This document shows, piece by piece, positions 1 to 12,839 of a stretch of DNA of 64,000 bases. The stretch is taken from NCBI GenBank assembly GCA_003952965.2, contig CM025854.1, positions 19,576,111-19,640,110 on the forward strand, given 5' to 3'. Within the stretch, counting starts at the first letter, position 1; every line of letters begins with the position of its first letter. Source of the stretch: Morella rubra (taxonomy: Eukaryota; Streptophyta; Magnoliopsida; Fagales; Myricaceae). Both the position numbers and the translations under genes were made by a program. A model generated the notes under the pieces. It had not been told where the DNA came from and did no database searches. It worked only from the letters and a program-made list of their open reading frames with translations.

Positions 1-1067
1 TGAGAAGAAATAGGCTTGCTCCATGGGGGAACTTGGAATGTATTGAGCGCAGAGTTCCCATTATGGGTTGCTGATTTTCTACTAGTTTTCGTAATTTGGG
101 AAATACACTCCTCGAAAGAAAAAATGCTGCCATTTCAGTTCCAAATGGAATAATTCAGACATTTCATGTTTGAAGTATGTACTCAAAAAGAGAGATCAAA
201 CGAAATACATTAAGCGTATATCTTAAGCTCATTTAAAAAAATCATCCTCCGCCTATCTTTTCCTTTCTTTCGGTACTCTTTAATCATTTTTTACTTCTTA
301 CTTTTCCCAATTGGTGCTGCTTAATCTAAACGTAAAAGGTCACCCAATATGAGAACGTTACGTGTAATATTCACATAAATCTTGCATGACACACACAAAC
401 TTACAAACTGATTAATGTCAAGCAGTTGTGACTAGCCGTACATTTTAGTTTTTGGGTTCCATTAGATCTGACAAAAAGAAAAAGCAACGTTGATTTAGGC
501 GTTATTCTCAGCGTGTTAATATGTTATAGAGTTTATACCTGTTTGAACGCGACTTTGCGTACAACTCAAACTTCAAATACTGACCCTCAATACACGAAGA
601 ATGCTGGAAAAAATTTTTAATGCTCCAGTGTTATCGCAGTGAGCTTTGTCTAACCATTCAGTTGTTCATTCAAGTTTGAAGGAAAAAGAACTAAAACAGC
701 AACCAGTTTTCACCAGTTCTATGATAATTAAATACTATGTACAAAATTTCAATTGATCCTCACTCTACCATGCGTCCCAAAAGACGAAAAAGAAAACCAA
801 GAGAAAAAATCCCCTCACAATACAAAAAGACAGACCACACAGAGTGGAGGGGAGAGAATCAGAGAAACCCCTCGGGCTTGGTGTGCCAACAGCTAAACTA
901 ATAGATGTCTTTCAAAGTTCCAAAGAGAGAAGAGTAAAGATCACATACCGAATGTGGGGTGGAGCGCAGTAGCGCGATCGGCGCAGGGAAGACAGAGTAC
1001 TGGGGGTTAGAGCTTCGGGAGATGGTGAGGAGAAATAGAAGGGAGAGGCGTAACAGCCGAAGGCCAT
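1..1067 (-). CDS. 5' end of an unidentified gene, probably organelle-targeted (partial)
   Basis: The gene reads leftward and leaves the window. A first exon ends at 949 with a clean donor (GTATGTG at 948-942). An ATG at 1067 opens 39 codons of Ser/Pro/Arg-rich sequence, but this may be 5' leader. A second exon reaches the left edge. Within it an ATG at 133 opens 44 codons beginning MAAFFLSRSVFPKLRKLV, rich in hydrophobic, Ser and Arg residues and nearly free of acids early on, like a mitochondrial presequence. A different frame of the same stretch can be joined in phase to the first exon, through a tandem acceptor (TAGTAG) near 79-85 or an upstream CAG. I favour a leader intron and translation from 133. 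The family is not recognised because only the targeting region is visible. Confidence 0.4.
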
Positions 1068-2075
1068 GATTGGATTGCTAGAATGTTGTTTCTCCGATCG
1101 ATACCTCCCTTGGGCAATGGCAGAATAAGATCCTGTTAATTCAATGTCAATTTCTTAATTTCCTGAATATCTTTCCCCCCATATGTACCGCCCTCACCGC
1201 TGCTCTACAGCTTCTTCTGTTTTTGAAAGCGCTGTTCAACTACTTGATAAGCACAATTAGGACCACAAATTCCAAATAGCATAATTATAATCCTCCCTGC
1301 TGTCAATGACAATAACAATACTAGCACTAAGAGTATATTTGTAAAATAGTATATAAATCATGAAGTAAAACTCCTTGTCCAACTACAGCCTTTTGGGTGT
1401 TGCCCAATAACCGCTCCTACAGTCAGGGACGAAACCAGGGGCCTTCAAAACCAGGGGCCTCCAAAATCCCTAAAAATTAGAGATTTTTTTTTTAAAAAAA
1501 AATTCTCTTATGTTTTTATATTGGTCCCCAAAAATACAATGTTATAATTTGGTCGAAAAATCTAAATGACAATTTTCAAATCCACACTCAAGTGACTTCA
1601 ACTACAGCGTACTTTCACTGTAATATGTGCTAAGTTTCAACATTGGTTTGTCTCCGGCCAACCAAATGTTTGCGGAGTAGTTTTGGACCAAAATCTATAC
1701 TAGTAGATTTACAAGCTGGTCCCGTTGGCCACATTGTTGCAACATTCATGCTTGACGCATCTGGGTCAGTAACTATCCCACATGCACAACAATGATTAAA
1801 AACCTCTGGAAACTTGGCCAACTGAAAAGAGTCGCGGGATTTGATCTTCTCAAAGCAACTTTTATTAATGTTCAGTAAATTAAAGCATCTACAACAGAGT
1901 TAATATAACACTTAGTGACATAAAATTGTGGTTTTCATCTTGGAGAGTGCAGGCTTGAAGTGAAGGCGTCGTCGTGAATGGTGGATTTCCCTCCCTGTCA
2001 AATTAAGTCACCGATCGAGCTTGGATTGAAGGCACGGGCTCAATGTTCTTTTTCTTCGCAGACATGGGCTAAATG
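1068..2075. other. Spacer between the left-edge gene and WAT1-related copy A
   Basis: About 1 kb without a gene. 1068-1140 is probable leader and promoter of the left-edge gene. At 1424-1550 there is a stretch starting CAGGGACGAAACCAGGGG, followed by poly-T and poly-A runs, which resembles the end of a hAT-like element; no partner end was found. From about 1551 the sequence matches 16276 onward and is the start of duplication copy A. The part just left of 2076 should be the 3' untranslated region of the transporter gene. Confidence 0.5.
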
Positions 2076-5000
2076 TTACACGGGTAAGGGTACTACAGGT
2101 GGACTTTTAGAGGCGACTGCTTCCTTCGGTTCAGAGCATTCCTTGTGAACTTCAGCTGCCAGACTACTACTTCCAATATCATCCATTTTTTGCTCTCGAC
2201 TCTTCCCCCACAAAACACTGTATAGCCCTCCAACCAACAAGAGCCCACCTAAAAGACTAGAGCGGACGTTCAAGACAAGAGCAAGACATTATTAGGCAAA
2301 AGAAATGACGTTAAAATTAGCAACGATACCAATTAATCGTCCCTTCCCAAATCCCAATTAACATCGATATCCTTATGTATTGGCAAGCAATTGGTTTAGG
2401 CAAAAGAATAGTTTACCTGCCCAAGCTAATGATCTCGCCCAAGAGAATTGCGGAAGAGAATATGGTCATGATCAGAGCCAATGGTGTAGACATAGCAAGG
2501 AAAACTGGTCCCTTCTTCTCAATAACACATGCTTGCAAGTAATATGTAACTCCAGTCACTACGATTCCCTGCCAAAAAGGCAACTAGTCAGTATACCTAT
2601 GAGTGCATGCAGTGACTATTTCATCAATACTACAGATAACTTCAACTTCGAGTATTAATTGTTCCTTTATTATCCTTTGCCGCACTGGTCTTCAAATATG
2701 AAAATAGTTAAAGTACTAGTAGCTTGCTAGGGAGTTACACAATAAGCTACGGCTAGGAGTCCGACATTCCAACCCAGCTTCCATTGTTCAGGGTCTCTTA
2801 CAACGGCAATCGCAATGGCAAATGACTGAATAGAGCTCAAAAAGCACTGAAGAGTTGTCAAGAGAAGCTTTGGAGGGTAGCTTTTCATAAGTGGCGCCTG
2901 CATCCGTGAAAATGGGTAAATCCAAGAATCGAATTGTCCATGTATACATATAGACGAGCAAAATATGAGAAGACATTGATGCTTTTTAAAAATGAGGTCG
3001 CAGGACATGATCAGGATTGAAGCCATTGCCAATTGTCAAGACTCTCCACACCAAAAATAGCGTTCATCTATAAGGCATTGCATGGCCACAAGGATCATGT
3101 GATTGGTTTACAATTCCCTGCAGTTCGGTAGATAATATATAACAGGAGGATATAGTATAGATATGTACCTGCAAAACAAGCCACGAACCCCACAAGATGG
3201 TGGAAGCAATCGAGAGGAAGCAACCCTTTATCCATGTTTTGCTAGAAGCAAGATGGACATGCTCTTGTATTTCGGGATGACCGGAAAGGTGATGATGGCC
3301 CAAGAGTTTGATATACGGTCCCTTGTAAAAGGCAAAGGTCGCTGCACCCGCCGAGCAGAATAGTATGCCCGTGAGCTTTGCAACCCCGGAGATCGTCCTG
3401 AACTTCAACACCTCCTTCCTATTCCAACATCAGCGGTATGTTTATGTTCTTTTATAGCAAGAGGCGCTAGTTTAGACGGAATCTCCATTAAACTGACTGA
3501 AAATGCAATGGTTGTTCTGCATTTTTGAGATGGACTTCCACAATATTATACAAATCAAACACCATTTTCCTCAAGCAACTAACCAGACAAACCAAATCGC
3601 AAGTGAATTTTCCCATTTAAATTCTCTATATTCCGGAGCGACCGGGATAATCGAAAGCTAATCCTCCATTAATGCAGCACTTTTGTCAAACTTGGTCAAA
3701 ATTTCTAAATTATACTGAGCATTATTAGAGCCAAGTACTTCAAATCGACCAAAAAATTCACGTGAACGACACATGGTACTTTCTTAGGCACTTGTCGTAT
3801 GTATAAAAGTGTGGTAGAGGCTTTCATATATATATCTATATCAAATATCTGTGCTCCAAGCATTCATCAGCTAGTAAGACAAGTCCAAAAAAAAAAAGAA
3901 ATCAGCTAGTAAGACAAATTGGGTATGCCGACACATCTCATGTCAGACTATCTCAGACCTTGTTTTCGGTTGCAATGCGTAGACAGTCTGATAAGAGTAC
4001 TTCTATTGAAATCCAAGAAGGTATGCATTAGAAAATAAATTCGCACGACCGACGTTTGTGTCAGAATATCCTATATTTTAAGATATACAGCCCGTGGTTT
4101 CTCTTCCAATTTTGTGGATCGGTGGATTTTGCTTTTTTGTGTAGCTAGCTATAGAGATATATACTGCATGTGGTCTGCCTAAAGAAATTAGAATCAATTA
4201 CCGTGTTTCATATTATTAATTTTATAATATTTTAGACTTTCAGATAATTTGTGACTTAATATATATAGTATCAAACCTATTTGTAAGCAACTTATAAATT
4301 TCATATGTACGTTAGTTTTAATAACCTGTTGTGACAAAGAATGATGAGGCATCTTTAGATGCAGCTATTCCCTAGGAACTTGTCCATATAAGAAGATGAA
4401 ACCCCTAAACTATATATTGCTAGAACTAATTATGGGAAAACCATGACAGTTCCTGAATTTTGTAACATCACCATCTTTATTGATACGGTGACAATTTCGT
4501 GCTCATTTGTTATGAAGAACATGAACAATTTCTTGTACTCTTATGAGATTTGTCTGCAATCGCACACTTTAGTAGTTTTCTCTTCATTCTCCCATCAAAT
4601 AAAAGTTGTTCAATCAAAGAAAAGGAAATATATTCTACAGCCAAAGTTTGAGATAGTACTCTACCTCAATAAAACAGCCAAGAAGAAAGTTATGACAGGA
4701 AGGCAGTTTGAAGTTGCAGCAGCAAAAGTTGCTGACGCATAGAGAAGACCCAACCCGTAAAGATCTTGGCTTAAAGTGATCCTGAAGTTGGAAGAATTAA
4801 AAAACTCTCAAGATCAGGAATGGATCGCTGATCTCTTCAAGTTTGATTCATGAGACATATATATATCTGCCCATATGCAATATTTTGAAGCGAGAGGGAA
4901 CGAATTGGACCACAGGCAAGGGCATACCCAAATAGAGACACAAGAAAAATCTTGCAGAACGTCAGAAACGACAATCGCGGAGCCTTTCTCCTAGAGCCAA

Positions 5001-5280
5001 GAACAACATGATAAATTAATAGAGTTCATCCACCACTTTGATCAGCCGAAAAGTTGAAATAAAGAAACGAATACTACTGTTCAATAGCTATATATGGTTG
5101 TTATTACCACTCGAAGAAGACAGCAAGAGGAGCCAAGAAGATTGTGGCCACAGCTTGTCTGTAGAAAACAAACACGAAATTGTTCATACCACCATTGAAT
5201 GCAGCCTTGGACAGCAAAAACATGGCCGTATATATTGCTTGTATTAGTATGACGGCCAAATAAGGCTTCTTGTCATCCAT
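2076..5280 (-). CDS. WAT1-related (UMAMIT family) membrane transporter, copy A
   Basis: Seven exons on the minus strand: 5280-5108, 4990-4928, 4781-4665, 3418-3169, 2897-2739, 2568-2417 and 2256-2076. All borders are GT-AG and phases agree, giving 364 residues, usual for the family. The ATG at 5280 starts MDDKKPYLAVILIQAIY, the typical start of these proteins. Family marks are NGGMNNFVFVFYRQ in exon 1, LYASATFAAATSNCLP in exon 3, FAFYKGP and WLVLQ in exon 4, WKLGWN in exon 5 and LQACVIEKKGPVF in exon 6. The family has ten membrane spans in two EamA halves, and known members move amino acids or auxin across plasma membrane or tonoplast; the substrate here cannot be told. It most resembles what I recall of Arabidopsis At5g64700 (UMAMIT21). 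No stop or frameshift was seen. A near-identical paralogue lies at 19434-22612. Confidence 0.92.
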
Positions 5281-5341
5281 TATTGGTGAAACCTAAAACC
5301 TGCAATCTTGCTCAAAGTACGATTCGACCAATGCAAACGGG

Positions 5342-5354
5342 TTTATATATATAC
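5342..5354 (-). promoter_or_regulatory. TATA box of WAT1-related copy A
   Basis: On the minus strand this reads GTATATATATAAA, about 65 bases upstream of the ATG at 5280. Copy B has TATCTATATAAAC and the third paralogue TTTATATAAAC at matching distances. This implies a short leader of about 30-40 bases in all three. Confidence 0.6.
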
Positions 5355-5945
5355 AAGTCCACCATTGAGAGACATGCTTAACAAAAAGAGCATGACTCCC
5401 CTTTTGGAACGTGAGTGGTGAAGAAAACAAGCTCAGCTCCTTTAATTATTCAAGGGGCCACCAAAAGGTCTCAGTGGTGTCTCTATTCACAGCTCATGCA
5501 GAAGTTCCAAACAATTAATGTGATCACTCTCATTTCGCGTTAACAAGGATAACGTCCTTATTTTTCTTCTTATGCATGCATCTGAAGCACTCAGGATTAC
5601 TTTATCTTACTTAATGCCTTTTGTTTTTTGTTTTGCCTAATCAAACCCTTAGGCAGCCGCCTACCCTTGAGCCGGCCCTGAGTGTGTCAGATCACTGTTG
5701 GCATCAAATGATACAATATTCGCCTTGGATTTCAGCGGCCGCAGCGTGCACTTTTTTGGTTTTGGGTAAGCTAAGGCATCTGCATTTTGATTCAAGTGTG
5801 CGGAGGCAAATGTCTCTGAAGTGGCAGTCTCCATGATCACATGATGCTGTGGCCTTTACCACAAATTAGCATGATCAGCCTGTACGTCTAGGCGGAACCT
5901 TTTGAAAAGGAGCCGCTCCAATACAAACAATTAGTTTTAACTCTC
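5355..5945. other. Upstream region of WAT1-related copy A
   Basis: No gene seen. The sequence is shared with copy B, except that copy B has about 800 extra bases at the point equivalent to about 5560-5580. The shared part ends at about 5945, at the run of T residues taken as the poly(A) tail of the LINE. Confidence 0.5.
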
Positions 5946-5989
5946 TTTTTTTTCCTGCATAAACCTCATCAAATTATGGAATGCTAAAG

Positions 5990-8900
5990 AGTTCTGCGTA
6001 TCACAAACCCGAATATGCTCAGGAATACTAGAAAGCGAAAAGAAACTAACACTACTGGAACTAGCAGCCCATTAAGCAAGCTTATGGGCAAAAACATTAC
6101 AACGCTAGAGACCCAAGCGATCCTCTAGTCCTTAAAATCATTCAGCCTAGACCGAATCTTCTCTACCAACGAAGCGAAAAGAAACCAACACTACCCGAAC
6201 TAGCAGCCCATAAAGCAAGCTTATGGGCGAAAACATTACAACACCTAGAGACCCAAGCGATCCTCTAGTCCTTAAAATCATTCAGCCCACACTGAATTTT
6301 CTCCACCAACGAAGCTATAGGCTTTATAACTCGGGATACCATCCTCCAAGACCTCTTTGCAAGGCACAAGCAAGTCGCTCTCAAACTCCACCTTCGACCA
6401 GTTCTTCTTGCAAGTCAAATCCATTGCCTCTGCCAATGCACAGGCCTTACCAATCAGCGGGTGTATAGCAGTAAAGCGTTCCATGCAAGCCATATAGAGA
6501 GAACTGTGAGAATCTCAAACCGAGATAGCTATAAAAGACTCAAAAAGATGAATAGCTATGTCCGAATTCAGCTTCAACCAACCAAACTCAGGAGGAATCC
6601 ATCTCAACTTGACCCACTAGCAGACAACAGCCAAGCGTGAGCATGCTCAACATAACACCTTCAAATAGAATCGACCAAATCACCTGATACCACCCTAGCA
6701 TCCTCGTGAATCACCTTGTGGCACAAAAACACAAGCTATCCATAACAATAGCAGCATTTAAAGCAAAAGCATTAAGGCTCCCTTTGCTCACATTAAGCAC
6801 CCTATCCGCGTTCAATACCAAACCAATCAAACATGCCACTGATTCTGGATTCAAAACATCCATATGGATTGCCCATGGAGATTCCCTCCACATTATAAAA
6901 GCAACGCTGCACCTCACCAAAAGATAGATCGTATCTTCCAGAGCGAGATGGCAGAAGGGACACAGAAAGCTATCTTCCTCTTCGCAGTGAAGAATTCTAG
7001 CCAAGGCTCCCTTAGTTTTTAATGCCTCTGCCGCAATCTTCCAAAGCAAAAGTTTAAGTCGATCCTGAATTTTCAGCTTCCATAACCTCCCCCAAGACTT
7101 AGCATCCAACGCTAGCCTCTCTGGTGCTTTATTGATCTGTTCATGAAGAACCACAGATTTAACCGAGAACAAGCCGCTTCTTTCTTTCGTCCAAATCCAT
7201 TGGTCTTCCAAATTCGGATTAGTTACTGGAAATCTGGTTATCTCAGCCATCGATTCCTCCATAAAAAGGGACCGAAGTAAGCTCTTATTCCACATTCTGG
7301 TCTTAGGCCGAACCAAATCAGTGACAAACTAAACAGAGGGGTCCACACGTGCATCAGCTCTCCACACAGGTTGGAAACCACAGCCACCAGGAAGCCACGG
7401 GTCATTCTTAATCCTCACTGTGCTCCCATTTCTAGGTCACAGACATAGACCCAACTTAAGGAGCGGTGCAGCTTGCAAAATTCCCTTCCACACAGTGGAA
7501 TAGTTCCCACTCAAAGAAGTAAGATTAAGAGGTGAAAAGTTATTGTATTTAGCTTTAGCAACCGAGACCCAAAGTTTTCCAGGGTTATGCAGAAATTGCC
7601 ACCCCAACTTTGCCACCAAAGCCAAATTGATCTCATGCATCTTGCGAATCCCAAAACCTCCCACCTTCTTCGGAAGACAGATAGAATCTCAAGCTTTAGG
7701 TGTAAAATTGTGACTCTTCTGCGCTGGGAAGCCCCACCAAAATTTTTTAAGCAATCTATCTATATCTTCATACCACCCTCTAGGGAGAAGGAAAGTCGAC
7801 ATGCAGCAAAGAGGCATAGCAGTAGCGACTGCCTTGATCAAAGTCGTCCGACCCGCTTGAGACAATGTCCGCATCTTCCTTCCTGCAATTTTGGTGAGGA
7901 CTTTCTCCTTAACATCAATGAAAGCCTTCTTCTTAGACCTTCCTACAAAGAGCGTAAGTCCTAAGTATTTACTTTCCATGCCCAACTTCTTCACATGCAG
8001 AATTCTACACAGCTCCTCCACCACAACAGGATGAGTATTTTTGCTGCAATATAATGCAGATTTAGCCAAATTTACTTTCTGCCCAGAAATCTTCGAATAC
8101 ACCTCTAAAGTAGCTGATAATCGGTTGGCTTCTCTAGCATTAGCCCTGCTAAAAATCAGCAAATCATCCGCGAATAACAAGTGCGAAATGGAAGAAGCAT
8201 CCCGTGAAACTTTGATGCCATGGATTCCGCCTAAATTCTCCTCTCTGATCAGCAAAATAGACAAGACCTTGGAGCCCAAAATAAATAGGAAATGAGACAA
8301 CGGATCTCCTTGTCTGAGCCCACGCTAGGGAGAAAAGAAACTGAACGAAGAACTATTCAATAACACCGAAAAGGAAACAATGGTAATACACTATTGAATC
8401 CACCCAACCCATCTTTCGCCAAAACCGAATCTCCTTAACACCTACAAAATAAATCTCCACTCCATGCAGTGGTAAGCCTTCTCCATATCCAATTTAACAA
8501 CACAACCCCTTCCGCCCTCTTTTAGATTTCATGGTATGCAACATCTCTTGGCCGATAATAGCATTGTCCTGAATGGCCCGCCCAGGCACACAAGCAACTT
8601 GAAAGGACGAAATCAGCTTCGACATAACTCTTTTGAGCCTCCCCGCTAGTATCCTTCAGACCACTTTGTAAACAACGTTACAAAGCCTGATAGGACGGAA
8701 TTACTCAATCCTAGTCGGGTGATTAACCTTGAGCAGCAACGCTATGAAGCTGTGATTTATATGTTTGAGCAAGTAACTGGATCTGAAAAAGTGTTGGACC
8801 ATCTTAGTGATTGCCACCCCAACTTCTTTCCAGTAGTGTTGAAAGAAAATAGCCGGAAAGCCATCCGGACCCGGCTCCTTAAGTGCACCTAACTGAAATA

Positions 8901-10230
8901 CAGCTCCTTTGATTTCTTCCTTATCCGGAATAGCACACAAAGCGTCGTTATCCTCTTGAGAAATAACTGGTTGGATTAAGTCCTTAAGCAACCCTGCCTC
9001 CTCCACACAAGAAGAAGAAAATAACCTCTGATGTGAGTGCCAATATTTCTTCTCTCTTGAATCCACTGTCTCGTGTCATTTTTCAATATCTCAATGTTGT
9101 TTTTGCTCCTCCTAATAATTGTTGAAAGGTGAAAAAACCTCGTATTGAGGTCCGATGTGGCTAACCAAGTAATTTTGGATTTTTGCTTCCAGATACATTC
9201 TTCTTGTTTCGACGCTTCCAAAAGATCCACTTGAATCCTCTGTTCCGCTTCCCAGTTAATATCTGAAGGAACAAGCGCTTGAATAAAATGTAGTTGGTCA
9301 TTCAACAATTTAATTCTGGCCTGGACCACCCCGAAAACCTCTTTGTTCCACTTCTCCAATGCCACCTTGGCTGCCTTAATCCGCTGCACAAGACGAAAAC
9401 AGGCTGAACCCTGCACTTGAATACTCCAAGCTCCAGCAATCACAACCTTACTCGAATCCTCTCTAACCCAACAACTCTCAAAGCAGAAGGGTTTCGGACC
9501 AGCACTCATAGCACCATTAGTTTCTAGAATAATAGGGGCATGATCGGAAAAAATCCTCGAAAGAATACAAATCACAGCCCGTGGAAATAGAGTAGTCCCT
9601 TCGCCGTTAGCAAGGCCTTTATCGAGTCTTTCCCTGAATTTTTGAGACCCACTCCGCCCATTACACCAAGTGAAACGGGGTCCCAGACAACCCACATCAA
9701 CCAACTCCTAGTGCATCCTCAACTGAAAAAAAAAAAAAAAAAAACCATCTGACGAAGAGGAGGCATAGGGCCTATCTCCCCATTTTTCATGTTGCCCAGA
9801 CACTCCATTAAAATCTCCCAACACTATCTACGGGCCTCCAAAACTGTTCCCAACCCGATCAACTTCATTAAAAAAATCCGCCTTCAACCCCGGGTTACAC
9901 GGGCTGTGAATGAAAGTGAGAGCCCAAGACTGATCACTAGGCTCACCAAACACCACGATACTAAACATATGTTGGTTATGCACTACCAAATCAAGATCAA
10001 AACCACGTATCCACACAAAAATCATACCATCTCTGACACCCTCTGTAGAGACCTCCAAAGAATCCAGAAATCCCAAATTCACCAAAATACCCGAAAGTTT
10101 TGGAAATTTTAAATTTCACTATGCAGAGACAATCCAGGTTTGATTGTCTCAGCATCGCCCGCAGCGTTTTAATTGTTTGGGCAAGGCCTCGAAAATTCCA
10201 AAATTATGCAATCATTGGGACGATGGGGGC
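5990..10230 (-). pseudogene. LINE ORF2 remnant (endonuclease, reverse transcriptase, zf-RVT, RNase H)
   Basis: The start near 10225 resembles the usual opening WN(F/C)RGLA of plant LINE ORF2. The endonuclease motif VLGDFNGV is near 9800. The endonuclease C terminus and linker (FTWCNGRSG, DHAPIIL) lie in 9704-8976. Reverse transcriptase block PGPDGFPAIFFQHYWK is at about 8880-8830, and the catalytic FADD is at about 8170. Downstream YLGLTLFVGRSKK and GWYEDIDRLLKKFWWG lie in 8300-7689. The zf-RVT region (WIWTKERSGLFSVKS, then a cysteine-rich stretch) is at 7316-6711, and an RNase H-like stretch (AEAMDLTCKKNWSKVEFESD) is at about 6450-6350. The frame is cut into several pieces by stops and shifts, and an 18-base T run (plus-strand A run) lies at about 9728-9745. 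The longest open pieces are 9704-8976, 8300-7689 and 7316-6711. Confidence 0.85.
6035..6312. repeat. Tandem duplication of 139 bp inside the LINE 3' region
   Basis: The stretch starting GCGAAAAGAAACTAAC at 6035 recurs from 6174, and the similarity continues to about 6312 (ACCAACGAAGC). The period is 139 bases. It duplicates part of the RNase H-like region, so it arose in a dead copy or killed the domain. Confidence 0.8.
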
Positions 10231-12839
10231 GTGATTTGGCTTGCCTCCTCAGCTTTAGTAGTGACACCTCCAAACTGTTCCTCTTGAGCTCCCGCACTCA
10301 AGGTAGCTACCCTCTTCCCCTGTGGCACTTTGCTTTTTTCCTTGGGGAATTTCCCTTTTTTTGTCCAAGAGGCCAGGGGCTGCAATTCCTCCTTGTGGAA
10401 AGACTCCAACATATCTCTGCCTTCGGCATAACGATCTTCTCCTCCCACTATTTTGCTAACTCAACTACCAACCTTCTCCTCTGCCTTTCTCTTATTGCCT
10501 ATGACTAAACTCCCTGGGCTACGAAGGCTTAAATTCGCCAAACCCAACCACTTACCCTTGCCTTTCCAAACCTGAACTATTTTCCCAGCCCGAACTTCCT
10601 CTAACAAAGCTTGACGCTCGCCCCTTCTAGCCCTCTCAAAAGCTTTTGCCAGCCCACTACGAATAGAAGCCTCACTCAACACAAGCCTATCCTCGTATTC
10701 TTTGAGTAAGGCCGATAACCCTATGCTATCACTGTAATATACCCGCTTTTGTAAAAAAAAAAATAAAATAAAAGTAATTGAAAAGTTGAAACGGTGACAG
10801 CGCTCATTTGAAAACTGAACGGAAATGTTCAGTTTTCAACGCCGAACGCTTTAATCATTCAAATTTGATTTCTATTCAAATTTTGAACGAATTTTCGCCA
10901 TTTTTAAACTTATTTAGGGATCTTAAAGTATGAATCTATGTTATTTGCGAAAATCACCGCCAATATTGGAATTTTCTCTCATTTGAAGCTCTCTCTCTCC
11001 TCTCTACCACCAAACTCCCTTTCTCTAACCTGTGGAGACGCGATTTGCAGGGGTTGGGTGATTTTAGAGGCAGGTTTGATTTAATCTTGTTTAGGGTGGT
11101 ATTTCTTTGGATTAATTTGGGTTATGTTGTTTTATAGACGACATTAGAGAGTCATTCGTCAATTATTAAGGGATTTTTTTTCTATTTCATCGGCACAATT
11201 GGGTGAGTTTTTCTCCAGGTTCCTATCTTTGATGGAATTTTAGATCTGAGATTTCTAGATTTTTCATTAGTTTTGTCACGCCTCGTACTAGTACTTACCC
11301 CAAAGGCTCTCCTATAGTAATAGAATGCACACAAGCGGGGATTATTACACGAATTATCCTATAAAAACCTGATAATTGACTTTAAAAAAGCTTAGCGGAA
11401 ACGTTTTAGTGAAAGGAGATAAGTATATGAAGGAAGGATATAGCTAAAATAAACTAACTTACTCTATTAATAGGTGGTCATAAAAAAAATATTTTAAAAA
11501 TCAATCTGGTAGCTTGTGGATGAAACAGGATAATCAGAAATCTCAAAAATACCGATACAAATTTTTTTCACTATTTACAAAGAACAAAATCCTTCGCGAG
11601 GATACAACAGTAAGACAAAGTAAGTACAAAAGTAGAAGCTGTCTACAACTTTCCATCCTACAACAACAGACAACAACCGAATGTACAAAAACAAACGACT
11701 GTTGATCTACTCAACCCTCGACTCCGTGTCGGAGGTTAGGTATATAATTTCATTTTCCCCTATATCCTTCACGGGCACCGCCGGTGGAGGAGGGATGTCC
11801 AACAGAAACGTCGGGTCCAACTCAACTAGTTCGAAATCCTCAACTAAGGGAACTGGGATTGTCGGAGGCTCCTTAAAATACCATTGGGGCTCGTACTCCA
11901 CATAAACTTCAAACGCATCAGTAACAAATATCCAAATCGTCATCACTAGAATATATGGGTCGACATCCAAAAACTTCTCACTTATAAAGGTCAACATCTG
12001 TTGCGTCCAGGGTCCAACCAGAGCGGTACATACAAGAAAATTACACATATAAAGGGGTGAGTCCTACTGACTCAGTAAGGGGGGAAAAGGGAACATGTTA
12101 TGAGCAGCAGCATAATAAAGCTAAGCATTGATAACCATAACAAGATAACAGTGTATGCTCGATGCAATGCATGGATGATGCATCTGTTTTCCTGTCCTTT
12201 TCCTTTCTTTCTTACGTTCTTTTCTTTTCTTTCTTTCTTTTCCTTTCTTTTCTTTCCTTTCCTTCTTTCCTTTCTTTTCGATCATCAGAGGTGTCCTTTA
12301 GTCTCTCTATTTAACCCTCAGAGTCTGGGTTATGTGTCCTTCCTCTCCTCTAGGACTGTCTCGTGGCCCAGCACTAGGACCCTGTCAAGCATATATTGTT
12401 TCACGCAGGGATACCACTTTCAGTGATGGCTTGCACTATCCCACTGTTGTGATCGGTACGTTACCCTGTCATCGGACCACCTTTGGGTATGGATTTCATT
12501 TCCATTTCTGTCATTTCGTTATTAGATTCCCACACCCATGACATGACTCATGACAGGATGATGCAACATGTATCATATTGATAATCAAGTAATCAAAGAT
12601 GATCAATGGATTTCATATACCAACTGTCGTATAAAAATAAAGCAAACTCAATTCACAGTAACCTTTCTTAATTTATAAGTGACCAGGTCTAAGCTTCTAT
12701 GAAAGGCCTAAGTTTTCATTTCATGTTATTCGTGCAACCTAACATGTACCATAGGCTGTTAATAGGCAAGTTCAACAACTTATACAATTAAGTTATTCTT
12801 ATTTCTAACCCTACTAATGTCCGACTAGTCAAGGCTATT

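Larger units (their letters stand above)
1551..5945. repeat. Segmental duplication, copy A
   Basis: This segment, including introns and flanks of the WAT1-related gene, reappears in the same orientation at about 16276-24040. Long stretches, such as 4200-4740 against 21540-22070, differ at only a few bases by eye. Copy A lacks three blocks found in copy B: a 2.2-kb hAT-like insertion, a block of about 450 bp with a MADS-box scrap, and a block of about 800 bp upstream of the gene. The right limit is where the LINE begins. Confidence 0.85.

Noticed and set aside
4443-4742. 99-codon plus-strand frame, nearly identical in both copies (also 21775-22074)
   Set aside because: It runs antisense across exon 3 and its intron in the transporter genes. 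Conservation comes from the duplication, and the sense-strand exon explains it.
11707-12048. 113-codon minus-strand frame in the inner LTR
   Set aside because: It lies wholly within the LTR and matches no family I know. It may be a chance frame, so no gene is called.
12100-12426. 108-codon plus-strand frame rich in Phe and Ser
   Set aside because: It is encoded by a CTTTT-type pyrimidine run inside the inner LTR and has no protein-like features.
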